A DNA stretch of 64,000 bases from Aliihoeflea aestuarii (GTDB lineage: Bacteria > Pseudomonadota > Alphaproteobacteria > Rhizobiales > Rhizobiaceae), in contig NZ_JAAAMK010000005.1 of the NCBI RefSeq assembly GCF_024105665.1, positions 62,001 to 126,000 of the forward strand, written 5' to 3'. Shown here in pieces: positions 9,592-18,232 of this stretch; the stretch's first letter is position 1; each line of letters starts with the position of its first letter. Below the pieces are notes generated by a model. That model did not search any database, was not told the origin of the DNA, and saw only the letters and a program-made list of their open reading frames with translations. The position numbers were made by a program, and so were the translations under genes.

Positions 9592-10347
9592 TCAGGCGAC
9601 GCGCAAGGTTTCGACCGACTGTCCGGCCTTCATCTTCGCCGGGGTCGGAAATGCAGTTTTGGAATGGGCGAGCCCCATGGAGACGAGCATCTCGGCATGC
9701 TTCAGCGCGGCCTTGCCAGCGTTGACCGCAGGGGCGCCGACTGCGGCAGAAATCTCGTCGGCCATGTCGAGAAACGACATGGTCATGCAGCCGAACAGGA
9801 ACGCGTCGGCGCGATCGGTTTCCACGCAAGCCCGCGCAACCTCGATTAGCTTCGCCTTCGTCGCCTCGGGATCCTTCATCAGATCGAGAACGGGGATGCC
9901 CGTCGCCCGTACCGAAGCAAGCTTCTGCTTGACCCCGGCCCGGTAGGCCAAAAGTTCCTGCCCAGCGATCAGGCTGTCGAAAATCGTCAGGATCGAGAAT
10001 TTGTGGCCGAGGCCGGCAGCCAGAAGGAGCGAGCTTTCGCAAGGCCCGACAACCGGCATTGTCACCATTTCGCGCGCAGCCTCGAGGCCCGGATCGCCGA
10101 AACAGCCGATGATCGCGGCATCGAATCCGTCGCGCTCGCATTTCATGATGAGGTCGATCGTGGCGGGCACGCACATCGCTTCTTCATATGCGGATTCGAT
10201 CGAGGCTGGGCCGTTGGGTACGTCGACGACGCGGACCTCCGTTCCGGCGAACGCCCATTCGTTCAGGAGCTCTTCGCGCCGCTGCATCTCGGCAGCACCC
10301 ATCGACGTCTTCGACATCGGACCGGGCACGACATATGCAATCCTCAT
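9592..10347 (-). CDS. Asp/Glu/hydantoin racemase family protein
   Basis: 251 residues, aspartate/glutamate/hydantoin racemase superfamily. The two catalytic-cysteine regions are visible: AAIIGCFGDPGLEAAR (Cys near 81) and FLFGCMTMSF (Cys near 187), with the MPVVGPCESSL loop between. It would interconvert enantiomers of a hydantoin or amino acid so that the downstream HyuAB system can use both. First gene of the minus-strand operon, 36 bp before the binding-protein gene. The start is ATG 8 nt after AGGGG, inside the element shared with the M28-like gene. Family certain, substrate inferred. Confidence 0.88.
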   Translation of the reverse strand: MRIAYVVPGPMSKTSMGAAEMQRREELLNEWAFAGTEVRVVDVPNGPASIESAYEEAMCVPATIDLIMKCERDGFDAAIIGCFGDPGLEAAREMVTMPVVGPCESSLLLAAGLGHKFSILTIFDSLIAGQELLAYRAGVKQKLASVRATGIPVLDLMKDPEATKAKLIEVARACVETDRADAFLFGCMTMSFLDMADEISAAVGAPAVNAGKAALKHAEMLVSMGLAHSKTAFPTPAKMKAGQSVETLRVA

Positions 10348-10354
10348 TGACTTA

Positions 10355-10386
10355 CCCCTCGTGTTTCATTAGCTGAAACGTTGTTT
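10355..10386 (-). promoter_or_regulatory. 32-bp element shared with 11348-11379 (putative IclR operator)
   Basis: Read on the minus strand, AAACA-2-GTTTCA-3-AAT-1-AAACACGAGGGG ends in the ribosome binding site of the racemase gene. The same 32-bp layout with 26 identical positions precedes the M28-like gene. The AAAC/GTTT arms are typical of IclR-type operators. It lies in the divergent region between racemase and iclR, so it may also mediate autoregulation. Assignment to IclR is inference. Confidence 0.65.
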
Positions 10387-10468
10387 TGTATTTTCAGAGT
10401 AAAACACAATTATCTGACTTTGCAACCGACTTTCCGTTGGGGACGGTGCAAAAGGGAGGAATGCTCAA

Positions 10469-11257
10469 ATGGTAGGCAAAGAAGACCGCGATTATCGCAT
10501 TGCGGCCGTCGACCGCGCCCTGCTCGTAATGGAGGCTTTGGGAGAGCGGCCCGGTCAAGGCGTCACGGCATTGTCGAAATCACTCGGGCTGACAAAGTCG
10601 ATCGTCTTTCGCCTGCTCCAGACATTGGAGGATCGCGGCTTCGTCGTGCGCGACCCGGATTCGTCGGTCTATTCGCTGGGCTATCGCATCGGCGTCCTGG
10701 GAGAGCGGGTCGGTCGCGACGGCAGCCTGCTGTTCGCGGCCCGTCCTGTCATGGACGCCCTGCGCGACCGCACATCCGAAAACGTCAATCTCGTTATCCG
10801 CGAAGGTACGCGCTCGCTCGTTCTTGCCACACGCGCGGGCCATCATTCGATCCGGCTCTTCGCCCAGGCGGGCCGCAGCGGCCCCCTGCATGCCGGCGGA
10901 GGCTCCTTGTGCATCCTTGCCTATGCGGAGCAAAGCGTCGTCGATGCCGTCCTCGCCAAGCCGCTCGAAGCGTTCACTCCCTATACGATCACCGATCCTG
11001 AGAAGCTTCGCCAGCTTTTGACGCGTATTCGCGCGAACGGCATCAATGTCGCTCTGAACGATCTCGACGAGGGCGCATTCTCCGTCGCCGCCCCGATCCT
11101 CGGTCCGCATGACGATGTGATCGCCGCGATCTCGGTGGCCGGCGCAATGGTGCGCTTCGATGAGGAGCGGCGTGAGCGCTACATCGAGGCGGCCCGCGAT
11201 GCAGCGAAGGAAATTTCGTCCAAGCTGTCCTTGCATCCGGCCACACTTAACCTTTGA
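10469..11257 (+). CDS. IclR family transcriptional regulator
   Basis: 262 residues. N-terminal winged helix (residues 10-75; VDRALLVMEALGE and the recognition region LGLTKSIVFRLLQTLEDRGFV) and C-terminal IclR effector domain (from about 85; VNLVIREGTRSLVLATRAG, ending in AAISVAGAMVRFDEER). It is divergent from the racemase/ABC/hyuBA operon and followed 132 bp later by the M28-like gene. A shared 32-bp element before both targets makes it the likely local regulator. Effector unknown, presumably a pathway metabolite. Confidence 0.93.
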   Translation: MVGKEDRDYRIAAVDRALLVMEALGERPGQGVTALSKSLGLTKSIVFRLLQTLEDRGFVVRDPDSSVYSLGYRIGVLGERVGRDGSLLFAARPVMDALRDRTSENVNLVIREGTRSLVLATRAGHHSIRLFAQAGRSGPLHAGGGSLCILAYAEQSVVDAVLAKPLEAFTPYTITDPEKLRQLLTRIRANGINVALNDLDEGAFSVAAPILGPHDDVIAAISVAGAMVRFDEERRERYIEAARDAAKEISSKLSLHPATLNL

Positions 11258-11347
11258 GCGCCGGCGGAATACCCGCCGTGGAAATCCGCTACATGACACC
11301 AGTACTTTACGCTGGAGCACCCCTCTGCTAGCGTAACATTCTTTTTG

Positions 11348-11379
11348 AAACATTGTTTCATTGAATAAAACACGAGGGG
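11348..11379 (+). promoter_or_regulatory. Second copy of the 32-bp element (putative IclR operator)
   Basis: GAAACATTGTTTC is an almost perfect palindrome, followed by ATTGAATAAAACACGAGGGG. The block ends in the GAGGGG ribosome binding site, 10 nt before ATG 11390. 26 of 32 positions match the element before the racemase gene. Position directly over the 5' leader suggests repression or a start-proximal promoter. Confidence 0.65.
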
Positions 11380-11389
11380 AGTATCGCTG

Positions 11390-13117
11390 ATGAATCAGTT
11401 CGAGAACGAAATTCTTTCCGCCGTTTTGCTGGACGAGCCGTGGTCACTCGTCGAAAGCTTTTCGACCTTCAAGCGCGAGCATCCCACCGATGTGAACCGG
11501 GGAATGGACGAGGTCGTCGAGCGGCTGAGGAAGCACGGCGTCGAGGTGAAGGTGCATGAGCCGAGCCTGTATCTCAGCCTGCCGGGCCTTGCCCGCGTCG
11601 AAGCGGAAGGCAAAACGTTCCGGGCAAAACCCCCGGCCTACAGCGCCGATGCGCGGGGCGGCCTCAGCGGTGAAATCGTCTATGTAGGCGCGCGGCACAA
11701 CGCCATGATCACCGACATGTTCGAGCAGAAGATCGACACGACAGCCGAGCTTGCCGCGCGCGTTCGCGGGAAGATCGTTCTTTCGGAAGGTTTCGCAAGC
11801 CCGGGCCTGATTTCGCAGTTCGAGGAGATCGGCGCGATCGGCGTCATCGGCATCAATCCCGGTGTGGACATTCACTGGGGCATCTGCACAACCATCTGGG
11901 GCACGCCGGATCTGGACGATCTGCCGCGCAAGCCGAAGATTGCGGCCGTCGCCGTCAACAAGGCCGACGGCGAGGCGCTGATCGAAATCGCCGACAAGGG
12001 CGGCAGCGTCACGCTGTTCACCGAGATGGAGGAGGGCTGGTTCACCTCGAAGCTTCCGGAGGTCTTCATCCCTGGCACCGAGGAGCCGGAGAAATATGTT
12101 TTCCTCCATGGGCATCTGGACAGTTGGGATGTCGGCGTCGGCGACAACGCGACCGGCGATGCGACAATGCTGGAAATCGCACGCGTGCTCTGGGCCAATC
12201 GCGACAAGCTGAAACGGTCGGTCCGTATCTGCTGGTGGCCGGGCCATTCGACCGGCCGTTACGCCGGGTCGACCTGGTTCTCGGACGCGTTCGCGCTCGA
12301 CCTCGAGGAAAACGCCGTCTCCCAGGTCAATTGTGACAGTCCCGGCTGCCGGTGGGCCAGCGAATTCATCAATCTGTGCCGGATGAGCGAAACGGAGGAG
12401 TTTCTCGCGGATGTCATTGAGGACGTCGCCGGCAAGGCCATGGAGGGCGAGCGCCCGCACCGGGCCGGTGACTACTCGTTCAACAATATCGGCATATCGA
12501 GCTATCTGATGCTGTCCTCGACGATGCCGGACGTCCTGCGCGAGGAGAAGGGTTATTACACGGTCGGCGGATGCGGCGGAAACATCGCCTGGCACACGGA
12601 AAACGACCTGCTTGAAATCGCCGACAAGGACATCCTCCTGCGCGACATCAAGGTCTACCTCCTCGCCGTGCTGCGAAATGCCAACGCGACGATCCTGCCA
12701 TTCGACTGGCGTGCCACCGCCCGCGAGTTCACGGAAACGATCGATGACTATCAGGCGAAGGCCGGCGACCGGTTTGACCTTTCCGCATCAAGAAAAGCGG
12801 TCGCCGAATTGTCGGACGCGCTCGATACATTCTACGAGAAGACCAAGGCTGGCGCGATCACACCCGGCGCGGCGAACCAGATCATTCAGGATCTGGCCCG
12901 CATTCTGGTTCCGATCAATTTCACCCGGGTGAACCGGTTCCGGCACGATCCGGCCCTGACGATCCCGCCGCTTCCATCCATTGCCGCAGCGACCGACCTC
13001 GACCGTCATGGCGAAACGCTGGGCTTTGCTCAGACCCAGTTGGTTCGTGGGCAAAACCGCCTGGTTTCAGCTTTGCGTCAGGCGAAGCGACATATCCAGC
13101 TCGTCGCCGGATCGTAG
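11390..13117 (+). CDS. Cytosolic M28-like metallohydrolase with altered active-site motif
   Basis: 575 residues, no signal peptide. A PA-like insert domain (about 95-215) precedes the M28 core. Metal-binding segments visible: H242-L-D244 and D252-N-A-T-G, D in VNCDSPG near 318, and a C-terminal HTEND histidine near 403. Where M28 enzymes normally have the catalytic Glu-Glu (EExGxxGS), this protein reads GHSTGRYAGS (285-294), so the usual general base is missing. Divergent M28-like proteins exist and may not be aminopeptidases. Coexpression with HyuAB and a racemase suggests action on an N-acyl, N-carbamoyl or peptide-like intermediate; that is inference. Confidence 0.8.
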   Translation: MNQFENEILSAVLLDEPWSLVESFSTFKREHPTDVNRGMDEVVERLRKHGVEVKVHEPSLYLSLPGLARVEAEGKTFRAKPPAYSADARGGLSGEIVYVGARHNAMITDMFEQKIDTTAELAARVRGKIVLSEGFASPGLISQFEEIGAIGVIGINPGVDIHWGICTTIWGTPDLDDLPRKPKIAAVAVNKADGEALIEIADKGGSVTLFTEMEEGWFTSKLPEVFIPGTEEPEKYVFLHGHLDSWDVGVGDNATGDATMLEIARVLWANRDKLKRSVRICWWPGHSTGRYAGSTWFSDAFALDLEENAVSQVNCDSPGCRWASEFINLCRMSETEEFLADVIEDVAGKAMEGERPHRAGDYSFNNIGISSYLMLSSTMPDVLREEKGYYTVGGCGGNIAWHTENDLLEIADKDILLRDIKVYLLAVLRNANATILPFDWRATAREFTETIDDYQAKAGDRFDLSASRKAVAELSDALDTFYEKTKAGAITPGAANQIIQDLARILVPINFTRVNRFRHDPALTIPPLPSIAAATDLDRHGETLGFAQTQLVRGQNRLVSALRQAKRHIQLVAGS

Positions 13118-13135
13118 CGCGCATAACACCAGCGG

Positions 13136-13161
13136 CCACGACCTTTCAGATAAGGTCGTGG
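13136..13161. terminator. Bidirectional hairpin between convergent genes
   Basis: Perfect 10-bp stem CCACGACCTT/AAGGTCGTGG with a 6-nt loop (13146-13151), placed 18 bp after the M28-like gene and 11 bp before the convergent NmrA-like gene ends. No long T-run, so moderate confidence that it terminates both. Confidence 0.6.
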
Positions 13162-13172
13162 TCGCCTGTCGA

Positions 13173-14057
13173 TCATTGGCGATCCGGGTTTGCCCGGACG
13201 CCTTCAACGATGCGTGCGACCGCCGTTTTCAGCGAGGTCGTGCCGCGCCTGTCCTCTGTGCCGCCCTCGCGCGCGATGCGACCGCTGGCAAGGCCGTCAT
13301 ACATGCCCAAAAGCGCATCGGCGACCTGTTCGGGAACGCCGGCCTCGGCATAGACGCCCGCACGCTCGGGGCCGGGAATGAAGGCCGGCGTGACGGGGCG
13401 TCCGAGCACCGTGGCGAACGCGTCTGCAACTTCGCGCGCGCTCCAGTCGTCCGGTCCTCCCAGTTCGATTACCCGTTTGCCCGTCCACTCCTCGCCCAGA
13501 AGCGTTGCCGCCGTACGGCCGACATCGATGGTGCTGACCATCGGAATCTTGAGGTCGGGGTCGAGGAAGGTGGGAAGAACGCCTTCACCCAACACCGCAT
13601 CGGCCACCTCGCTCCAGGTCTCGACATAATAGCCGGGACGCAGAAAGGCGATGGAAGGGGCCGCATCGGCAAGCAAGGTCTCCATCCGGTGCAGCGTGGA
13701 AATCACGCCCGTTCCCGATGCGTGTTGCGCGCCGACGGAGGAAAGCACGACGGCCTTGCGCAGATTCGCGCGCTTCGCGCCCTGCGCCAGCGCGGTGCCG
13801 ATCAATTCGGTGCTGCGATAAGGATCGCCCGAGACCGGCGGCGGATTGATGAGGAACGCGCCCGATGCGCCTTGCAGCGCTGCCGCGACGGCGTTTGTGT
13901 CCTCCATGTCGGCGATGGCGACATCGGCTCCGCGTGCTCGCCACGCCTCGGCCTGTTCGGCGCGGCGCAGCACGACGCGCACCGACCGTCCATTTGCCAG
14001 CAACGCCTTCGCGGTTTCGCCGCCGGCACGTCCATTTGCTCCGAATATGACATCCAT
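13173..14057 (-). CDS. NmrA/HSCARG-like NAD(P)-binding protein
   Basis: 294 residues, atypical short-chain dehydrogenase of the NmrA type. The N-terminal Rossmann motif is FGANGRAGG (residues 5-13) and the VVLSSVGAQHASGTG segment (near 105) is typical of NmrA/azoreductase-like proteins. It lacks the YxxxK catalytic pair, so it could be an NADPH sensor or a quinone/azo reductase. A LysR gene is divergent from it (86 bp), with a 19-bp inverted repeat between them, so it is probably that regulator's target. Confidence 0.85.
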   Translation of the reverse strand: MDVIFGANGRAGGETAKALLANGRSVRVVLRRAEQAEAWRARGADVAIADMEDTNAVAAALQGASGAFLINPPPVSGDPYRSTELIGTALAQGAKRANLRKAVVLSSVGAQHASGTGVISTLHRMETLLADAAPSIAFLRPGYYVETWSEVADAVLGEGVLPTFLDPDLKIPMVSTIDVGRTAATLLGEEWTGKRVIELGGPDDWSAREVADAFATVLGRPVTPAFIPGPERAGVYAEAGVPEQVADALLGMYDGLASGRIAREGGTEDRRGTTSLKTAVARIVEGVRANPDRQ

Positions 14058-14110
14058 GATCCGATCTCCTCTCGTTTAGCGATCATGACCGCAGGATATG
14101 AGAGGCGATT

Positions 14111-14129
14111 ACATGCGTGAAATGCATGT
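14111..14129. promoter_or_regulatory. LysR-type inverted repeat ACATGC-7-GCATGT
   Basis: Perfect 6-bp arms ACATGC and GCATGT separated by 7 nt, fitting the T-N11-A form of LysR operators. It sits between the divergent NmrA-like gene and lysR, 14 bp before the lysR start. Confidence 0.6.
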
Positions 14130-14143
14130 GATATATATTCGAT

Positions 14144-15100
14144 ATGCGCCAGGTGAATTTACGTTCCGTCGATCTCAATCTTCTCACCGTGCTCGATGCG
14201 CTTCTCGAAGAGCGCAGCGTCACACGAGCGGCATCCCGCCTCGGCATGAGCCAGCCGGCCGTCAGCCGTGCGCTCGCGCGTCTGCGATCGCTGTTCGGCG
14301 ACGCGCTGCTTGTCGACGGGCCGGGCGGCTATTTGCTGAGCGAACGCGCCAACGAAATCTTGCCGGTCCTACGCCGGACACTGGCGGGTATCGGCGACAT
14401 GCTGGATGCACCGGCATTCGATCCGGCGACCGCGACCGGACGCCTGCGCCTGTCGACGCCGGACCTTTATGCCGCCGTCATCGGTCCTCCTTTGCTTGCC
14501 CATATCGGCCGCGAGGCGCCCGGGCTGAATCTCGACATCGTCGCGCCCGAACCGGCGATCATCGGCAGTCTGGAGGAAGGCACGCTCGACGCGGTGATCG
14601 GTGTGATCGACGACGCACCTTCGGGCATCAAGCGGCGCGGATTGTTCGACGACGGATATGTCACCCTTCTGCGCGCAGGGCATCCGGCGAGCAACCACGC
14701 ATTGACCTTGGAGCGCTTCCTCGAACTCGACCATATCGCGATCAGCGTCACCGGCGTCGGATCGTCCCCGGTGGACGATTTGCTGGCCGCTTCAGGTCGA
14801 AACAGGCGCGTGAAGGTCAGGGTCCCGAACTTCCTTGCCGCGGTCGAGATCGCGGCGCGATCCGACCTCGTGATGACCTTGCCGGAGAGCCTGGCGCGCA
14901 TGGCTGCCGGCATGAACCGTTTCGTCATGCGAACACCGCCGGCCGATCCAGGTCGCTTTACGCTCAGCATGCTCTGGCATGCCCGTCATCAAGCCTCGCC
15001 GCGTCATGTCTGGCTGCGCAACGCGATCGTCGATGCTGCGGCTCAAGTGGACCGAAAGGCTCGAAGTGGCGACCCGCGTGCAACGGGCGCACGGACATAG
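14144..15100 (+). CDS. LysR family transcriptional regulator
   Basis: 318 residues, NodD-like subgroup. The winged helix is at 1-65 (VDLNLLTVLDALLEERSVTRAA, recognition helix SQPAVSRALARLR) and the LysR substrate domain follows from about 95. The ATG at 14144 has no clear ribosome binding site; GTG at 14153 (start NLRSVDLN) is a possible alternative. Divergent from the NmrA-like gene, which it likely controls. It converges with araC, with only 4 bp between the stop codons. Confidence 0.93.
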   Translation: MRQVNLRSVDLNLLTVLDALLEERSVTRAASRLGMSQPAVSRALARLRSLFGDALLVDGPGGYLLSERANEILPVLRRTLAGIGDMLDAPAFDPATATGRLRLSTPDLYAAVIGPPLLAHIGREAPGLNLDIVAPEPAIIGSLEEGTLDAVIGVIDDAPSGIKRRGLFDDGYVTLLRAGHPASNHALTLERFLELDHIAISVTGVGSSPVDDLLAASGRNRRVKVRVPNFLAAVEIAARSDLVMTLPESLARMAAGMNRFVMRTPPADPGRFTLSMLWHARHQASPRHVWLRNAIVDAAAQVDRKARSGDPRATGART

Positions 15101-15104
15101 GATT

Positions 15105-16016
15105 TCAGGCAGTATGCTTGGCCGCGAAGGCGCCGGGCGATATTCCTTCGTGTCGCGCGAAAGCCATCCCGAATGCGCTGGCCGAGCCATAGCCGATCCG
15201 CAGTGCGATCTCGGTATTGTTCGTTCCGCCGCGCAGCAGAAGATCGCGCGCCACCGCCATCCGCCATGCGGTGATGTATTCCATCGGCGTGCTGCCGACC
15301 TCTTTGCGGAACCGCTCGAAAAAACCCGATCTCGACATGCCAGCGCCGCGCGCCAGTTCCGCTACCGACGGCGTTCGCCTCGTGTCGGCGTGGATGCGGC
15401 GCAGGGTACCGGCCAAGTGCGGATCGGACATGCCGCGCATCAATCCGGGCGGCAGCGTCTGAGCTGGACTGGAGCGCAGCGCCTCGATCAGCAGGATCTC
15501 GAGCAGGCGCTCCAGGATCATGCTCCTTGCGAGGCGGTCTGATCGCGTTTCGTCGTGAATGACCGGAACCAGCGCCATCAACCGTTCATGGCCGGATATA
15601 TGGATCATCTCCGGCAGAAGCGACAGCAGGAGTGCCTTTTCGGGCGCATTGAACCGGCAATGGCCGACGAGCGCCCGCATCTCGACCGGCTCCGCCATCG
15701 GGCCGATGCGGAACGTTCCCGGCCCGGTCTCGAGTGGGACACGGGCGGTATGCGGCGCCGGAGGAACCTCGCTGGACATGGTGAAGTCGTGAAGGTCCGG
15801 GACCAGCACGAAATCCCCCGCTACAAGCAAAACCGGATCGCGGCCCCGAATCGTCAAACGAGAACGCCCCTCCACGATCGCGCAATAGAAGGGGCTGGCC
15901 ATGTCACGCCGCTCGACCTGCCAGCGCCCGCCGGCCTCCACCATCTTCGAAATCGACGGCGAAGGTTTCAGAAGCGCAACGACGCTGGAGAGAGGGTCTT
16001 CAATGCTGCCAGACAT
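15105..16016 (-). CDS. AraC family transcriptional regulator with cupin domain
   Basis: 303 residues. N-terminal cupin-like sensor (about 1-190; ASPFYCAIVEGRSRLTIRG, VLVAGDFVLVPDLHDF) and C-terminal AraC double helix-turn-helix (about 200-300; TPSVAELARGAGMSRSGFFERFRKEVGSTPMEYITAWRM). Members of this cupin_6 group often control adjacent SDR genes. Divergent from the SDR and alpha/beta-hydrolase pair starting at 16115, its probable targets. Inducer unknown. Confidence 0.92.
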   Translation of the reverse strand: MSGSIEDPLSSVVALLKPSPSISKMVEAGGRWQVERRDMASPFYCAIVEGRSRLTIRGRDPVLLVAGDFVLVPDLHDFTMSSEVPPAPHTARVPLETGPGTFRIGPMAEPVEMRALVGHCRFNAPEKALLLSLLPEMIHISGHERLMALVPVIHDETRSDRLARSMILERLLEILLIEALRSSPAQTLPPGLMRGMSDPHLAGTLRRIHADTRRTPSVAELARGAGMSRSGFFERFRKEVGSTPMEYITAWRMAVARDLLLRGGTNNTEIALRIGYGSASAFGMAFARHEGISPGAFAAKHTA

Positions 16017-16114
16017 TTTTCGTGGACTTTCGATGAAACATAATGGACTTTTGTTGATAGATTGTCTGGTCGCTCACGTCTATCTCCCTGTCAGACACAA
16101 GAGGAGATACCGAC

Positions 16115-16869
16115 ATGCCCCGCATTCTCATTACCGGCAGTTCCTCCGGTTTCGGTCAGGCTATCGCGACGCACTTTCTCAACGAGGGATGGGAGGTGGT
16201 CGCCACGATGCGCAAACCTTCCGCCGAGGGGTTGCCTGCGTCCGACCGGTTGCAAATCCTTCCCCTCGACGTGACCGACGCCGAGAGCATCTCCGCGGTC
16301 TTGCCAAAGGCCGGCGGCTCGATGCGCTGGTCAACAATGCCGGCGTCGGCATGCTCAACGTGCTGGAAGGGGCCGAGATCGCCAGTGCAAGGGAGCTCTT
16401 CGAAACCAATGTGCTGGGCGCGATGGCGATGACGCGTGCCGTCATGCCGGACATGCGGCAGCGGCGATCGGGCGTGATCGTCAATATCAGCTCCAGCGTC
16501 ACGTTACGCGCCTTGCCGGCGCTTTCGATCTACAGCGCCAGCAAGGCCGCGTTGAACGCCTTCACGACAAGCTTCGCGCTGGAAGCGGAGCAGTTCGGCG
16601 TCCACGCCCGGCTTGTCCTGCCCGGCAGTGCGCCGGAAACCTCCTTCGGGCGCAATGCCGTGGCGCGTATGGGCATGGACGTACCCAAGCCCTACGGCGC
16701 TTTCGTGCAATCCTATTTCCGAACGCTTCAGGCGGCTTCCGAGAAAACCACGGCCGGGGACGTGGCAAACGCGGTCTGGCGCGCCGTGACCGACAAGGAT
16801 GCACCGATGATGCTGCCCGCCGGCGCGGATGCCGAAAGCTGGTTCCGGGAAGAAGGAAAGGCGACCTGA
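16115..16869 (+). pseudogene. SDR family oxidoreductase, frameshifted
   Basis: Short-chain dehydrogenase broken by an apparent 1-nt deletion near 16315. The first part (from ATG 16115, ribosome site GAGGAG) reads ILITGSSSGFGQAIATHF up to AVLPKAGG. From about 16316 the homology continues in the -1 frame with RLDALVNNAGVG, the catalytic Ser, YSASK near the expected place, and a normal C-terminus ending at 16869. One base restored at the junction gives KAGRLDALVNNAG, the family pattern. Everything else is intact, so this is either a recent pseudogene or an assembly error. Followed 15 bp later by an alpha/beta hydrolase; both likely under the divergent AraC regulator. Confidence 0.85.
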
Positions 16870-16883
16870 AGGAGGACGCCCAA

Positions 16884-17825
16884 ATGAACAGACTGATCGA
16901 TCTTGCCCGCAATCTGCCCGCGCCGGAGGCTGCGCTATCCGTCGCGTACACGCCGATCCGGCTTCCCATACCCGACCGGCCACCGCTTGAACTACGCCTG
17001 ACGGCCCCTGCTTTCGGCGGCGAATTGCCTGTCGTCCTGTTTTCGCACGGCTTCGGACCGTCGAACTATCTTCCTTCGAAGGATGGCTACGCTCCCCTTG
17101 CCCAGTTCTGGGCCGAGCGGGGGGTGGCCGTGATCCAGCCGACACATGCGAGTTCGCGGGTTGCCGGGCTCGATCCCGATCTGCCCGGCGGGCCGTTCTT
17201 CTGGCGCGAGAGGGTGGACGAGATGCGCGCGGTACTCGACAGGCTGGAGGAGGTCGAGCGGCAGGCTCCGGCCGTGGCCGGGCGTCTGGACCATGGAAGA
17301 ATTGCCGTAGCCGGACATTCCTTCGGTGGTCTCACCTGCAGCCTGCTACTGGGAGCGCGCCTGAACGGAGAGGACTTTTCGGATTCGCGCATCAGCGCCG
17401 GAATCCTGCTGGCGACTCCGGGCCGGGGCGGGACTGACCTGACGCGCGAAAGCGCGGCGCGGTTTCCCTTTTTCGACGTCGATTTCAGCCATCTCGACAT
17501 CCCGACCCTGGTGGTCTGCGGAGCCGAGGACGATCCCCATTTCACGCCACGCGGACCTGAATGGCATGCCGATGCCTTCCACGACGGCCCCGGCGCCGAG
17601 GCATTGCTGACGATCGCCGGGGTGGGGCATGGTCTGGGTGGCATTGCCGGGCTGGACGCGAAGGAGACCGAAGCCGAGAACCCCGATGCGCTCGAAGCGA
17701 CGCGACGCCTGACGCTTGCCTGGCTGCGCACGAAATTCGGCATGGGGCCGGAGGACTGGACGAAGAGCCGATCCGCCCTTCGAAATACGGCATCGACCCT
17801 GGCACGGGTGATGGCGAAGGCGTGA
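16884..17825 (+). CDS. Alpha/beta hydrolase (PAF-acetylhydrolase/chlorophyllase-like)
   Basis: 313 residues, no signal peptide. The oxyanion region is LPVVLFSHGFG (near 50) and the nucleophile elbow GHSFGG (Ser near 142) follows IAVAGH. An acid candidate lies in VVCGAEDDPHF, and a histidine in GVGHGLGG near 247. It resembles predicted dienelactone/PAF-acetylhydrolase-like proteins. The C-terminal 40 residues after TLAWLRTKFG look non-conserved. Second gene of an operon whose first gene is a frameshifted SDR. Ends 11 bp from the convergent Atu4866-family gene. Substrate unknown. Confidence 0.82.
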   Translation: MNRLIDLARNLPAPEAALSVAYTPIRLPIPDRPPLELRLTAPAFGGELPVVLFSHGFGPSNYLPSKDGYAPLAQFWAERGVAVIQPTHASSRVAGLDPDLPGGPFFWRERVDEMRAVLDRLEEVERQAPAVAGRLDHGRIAVAGHSFGGLTCSLLLGARLNGEDFSDSRISAGILLATPGRGGTDLTRESAARFPFFDVDFSHLDIPTLVVCGAEDDPHFTPRGPEWHADAFHDGPGAEALLTIAGVGHGLGGIAGLDAKETEAENPDALEATRRLTLAWLRTKFGMGPEDWTKSRSALRNTASTLARVMAKA

Positions 17826-17836
17826 AGCCGAAGCCG

Positions 17837-18148
17837 TCACCGCCGATATAGAATCATCCCTGCGTGATGCAGGACATCGTCGATGAAGTCGCCGTCTGCG
17901 GTGAAGCCTGTGTCGTCCCAATATTCGATATGGGTGCCGGTGACCTCGTAGCGTCCCTCATAGGCCCGCTCGCGCGTCCCGCGTGCTTCGACATAGCGGC
18001 CGTTGGACAAAAGCTCGTGGCGGATGTGGCCGTCCTCCGTAACCCAGAGACCGACATAGGGATGGTTTGCCTGCATTTCCGTTTCCTCGGCTTGTACGGG
18101 TTGGGCCAGAAGCGCGGCCGTGATCAGGGTGGCGAAGGCACGTTTCAT
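17837..18148 (-). CDS. Small secreted Atu4866-family protein
   Basis: 103 residues with a signal peptide (KRAFATLITAALLAQPVQA, cleavage before EET). The mature part contains HPYVGLWVTEDGHIRHELL, YEGRYEVTG and DFIDDVLHHAGMILYRR, the pattern of the small beta-barrel Atu4866 family named after an Agrobacterium protein of unknown function. Last gene of a three-gene unit (SDR, SnoaL-like, this). No function is established; a periplasmic small-molecule binding role would fit the lipocalin-like fold. Confidence 0.75.
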   Translation of the reverse strand: MKRAFATLITAALLAQPVQAEETEMQANHPYVGLWVTEDGHIRHELLSNGRYVEARGTRERAYEGRYEVTGTHIEYWDDTGFTADGDFIDDVLHHAGMILYRR

Positions 18149-18232
18149 GATCGGCTCCTCGTTTCATGTGAGTGGTGCGTTCAGTCGGGCCGGACGGGGT
18201 CGAGCTCGCCCGGCGAGATTCGTTCGGATTGC

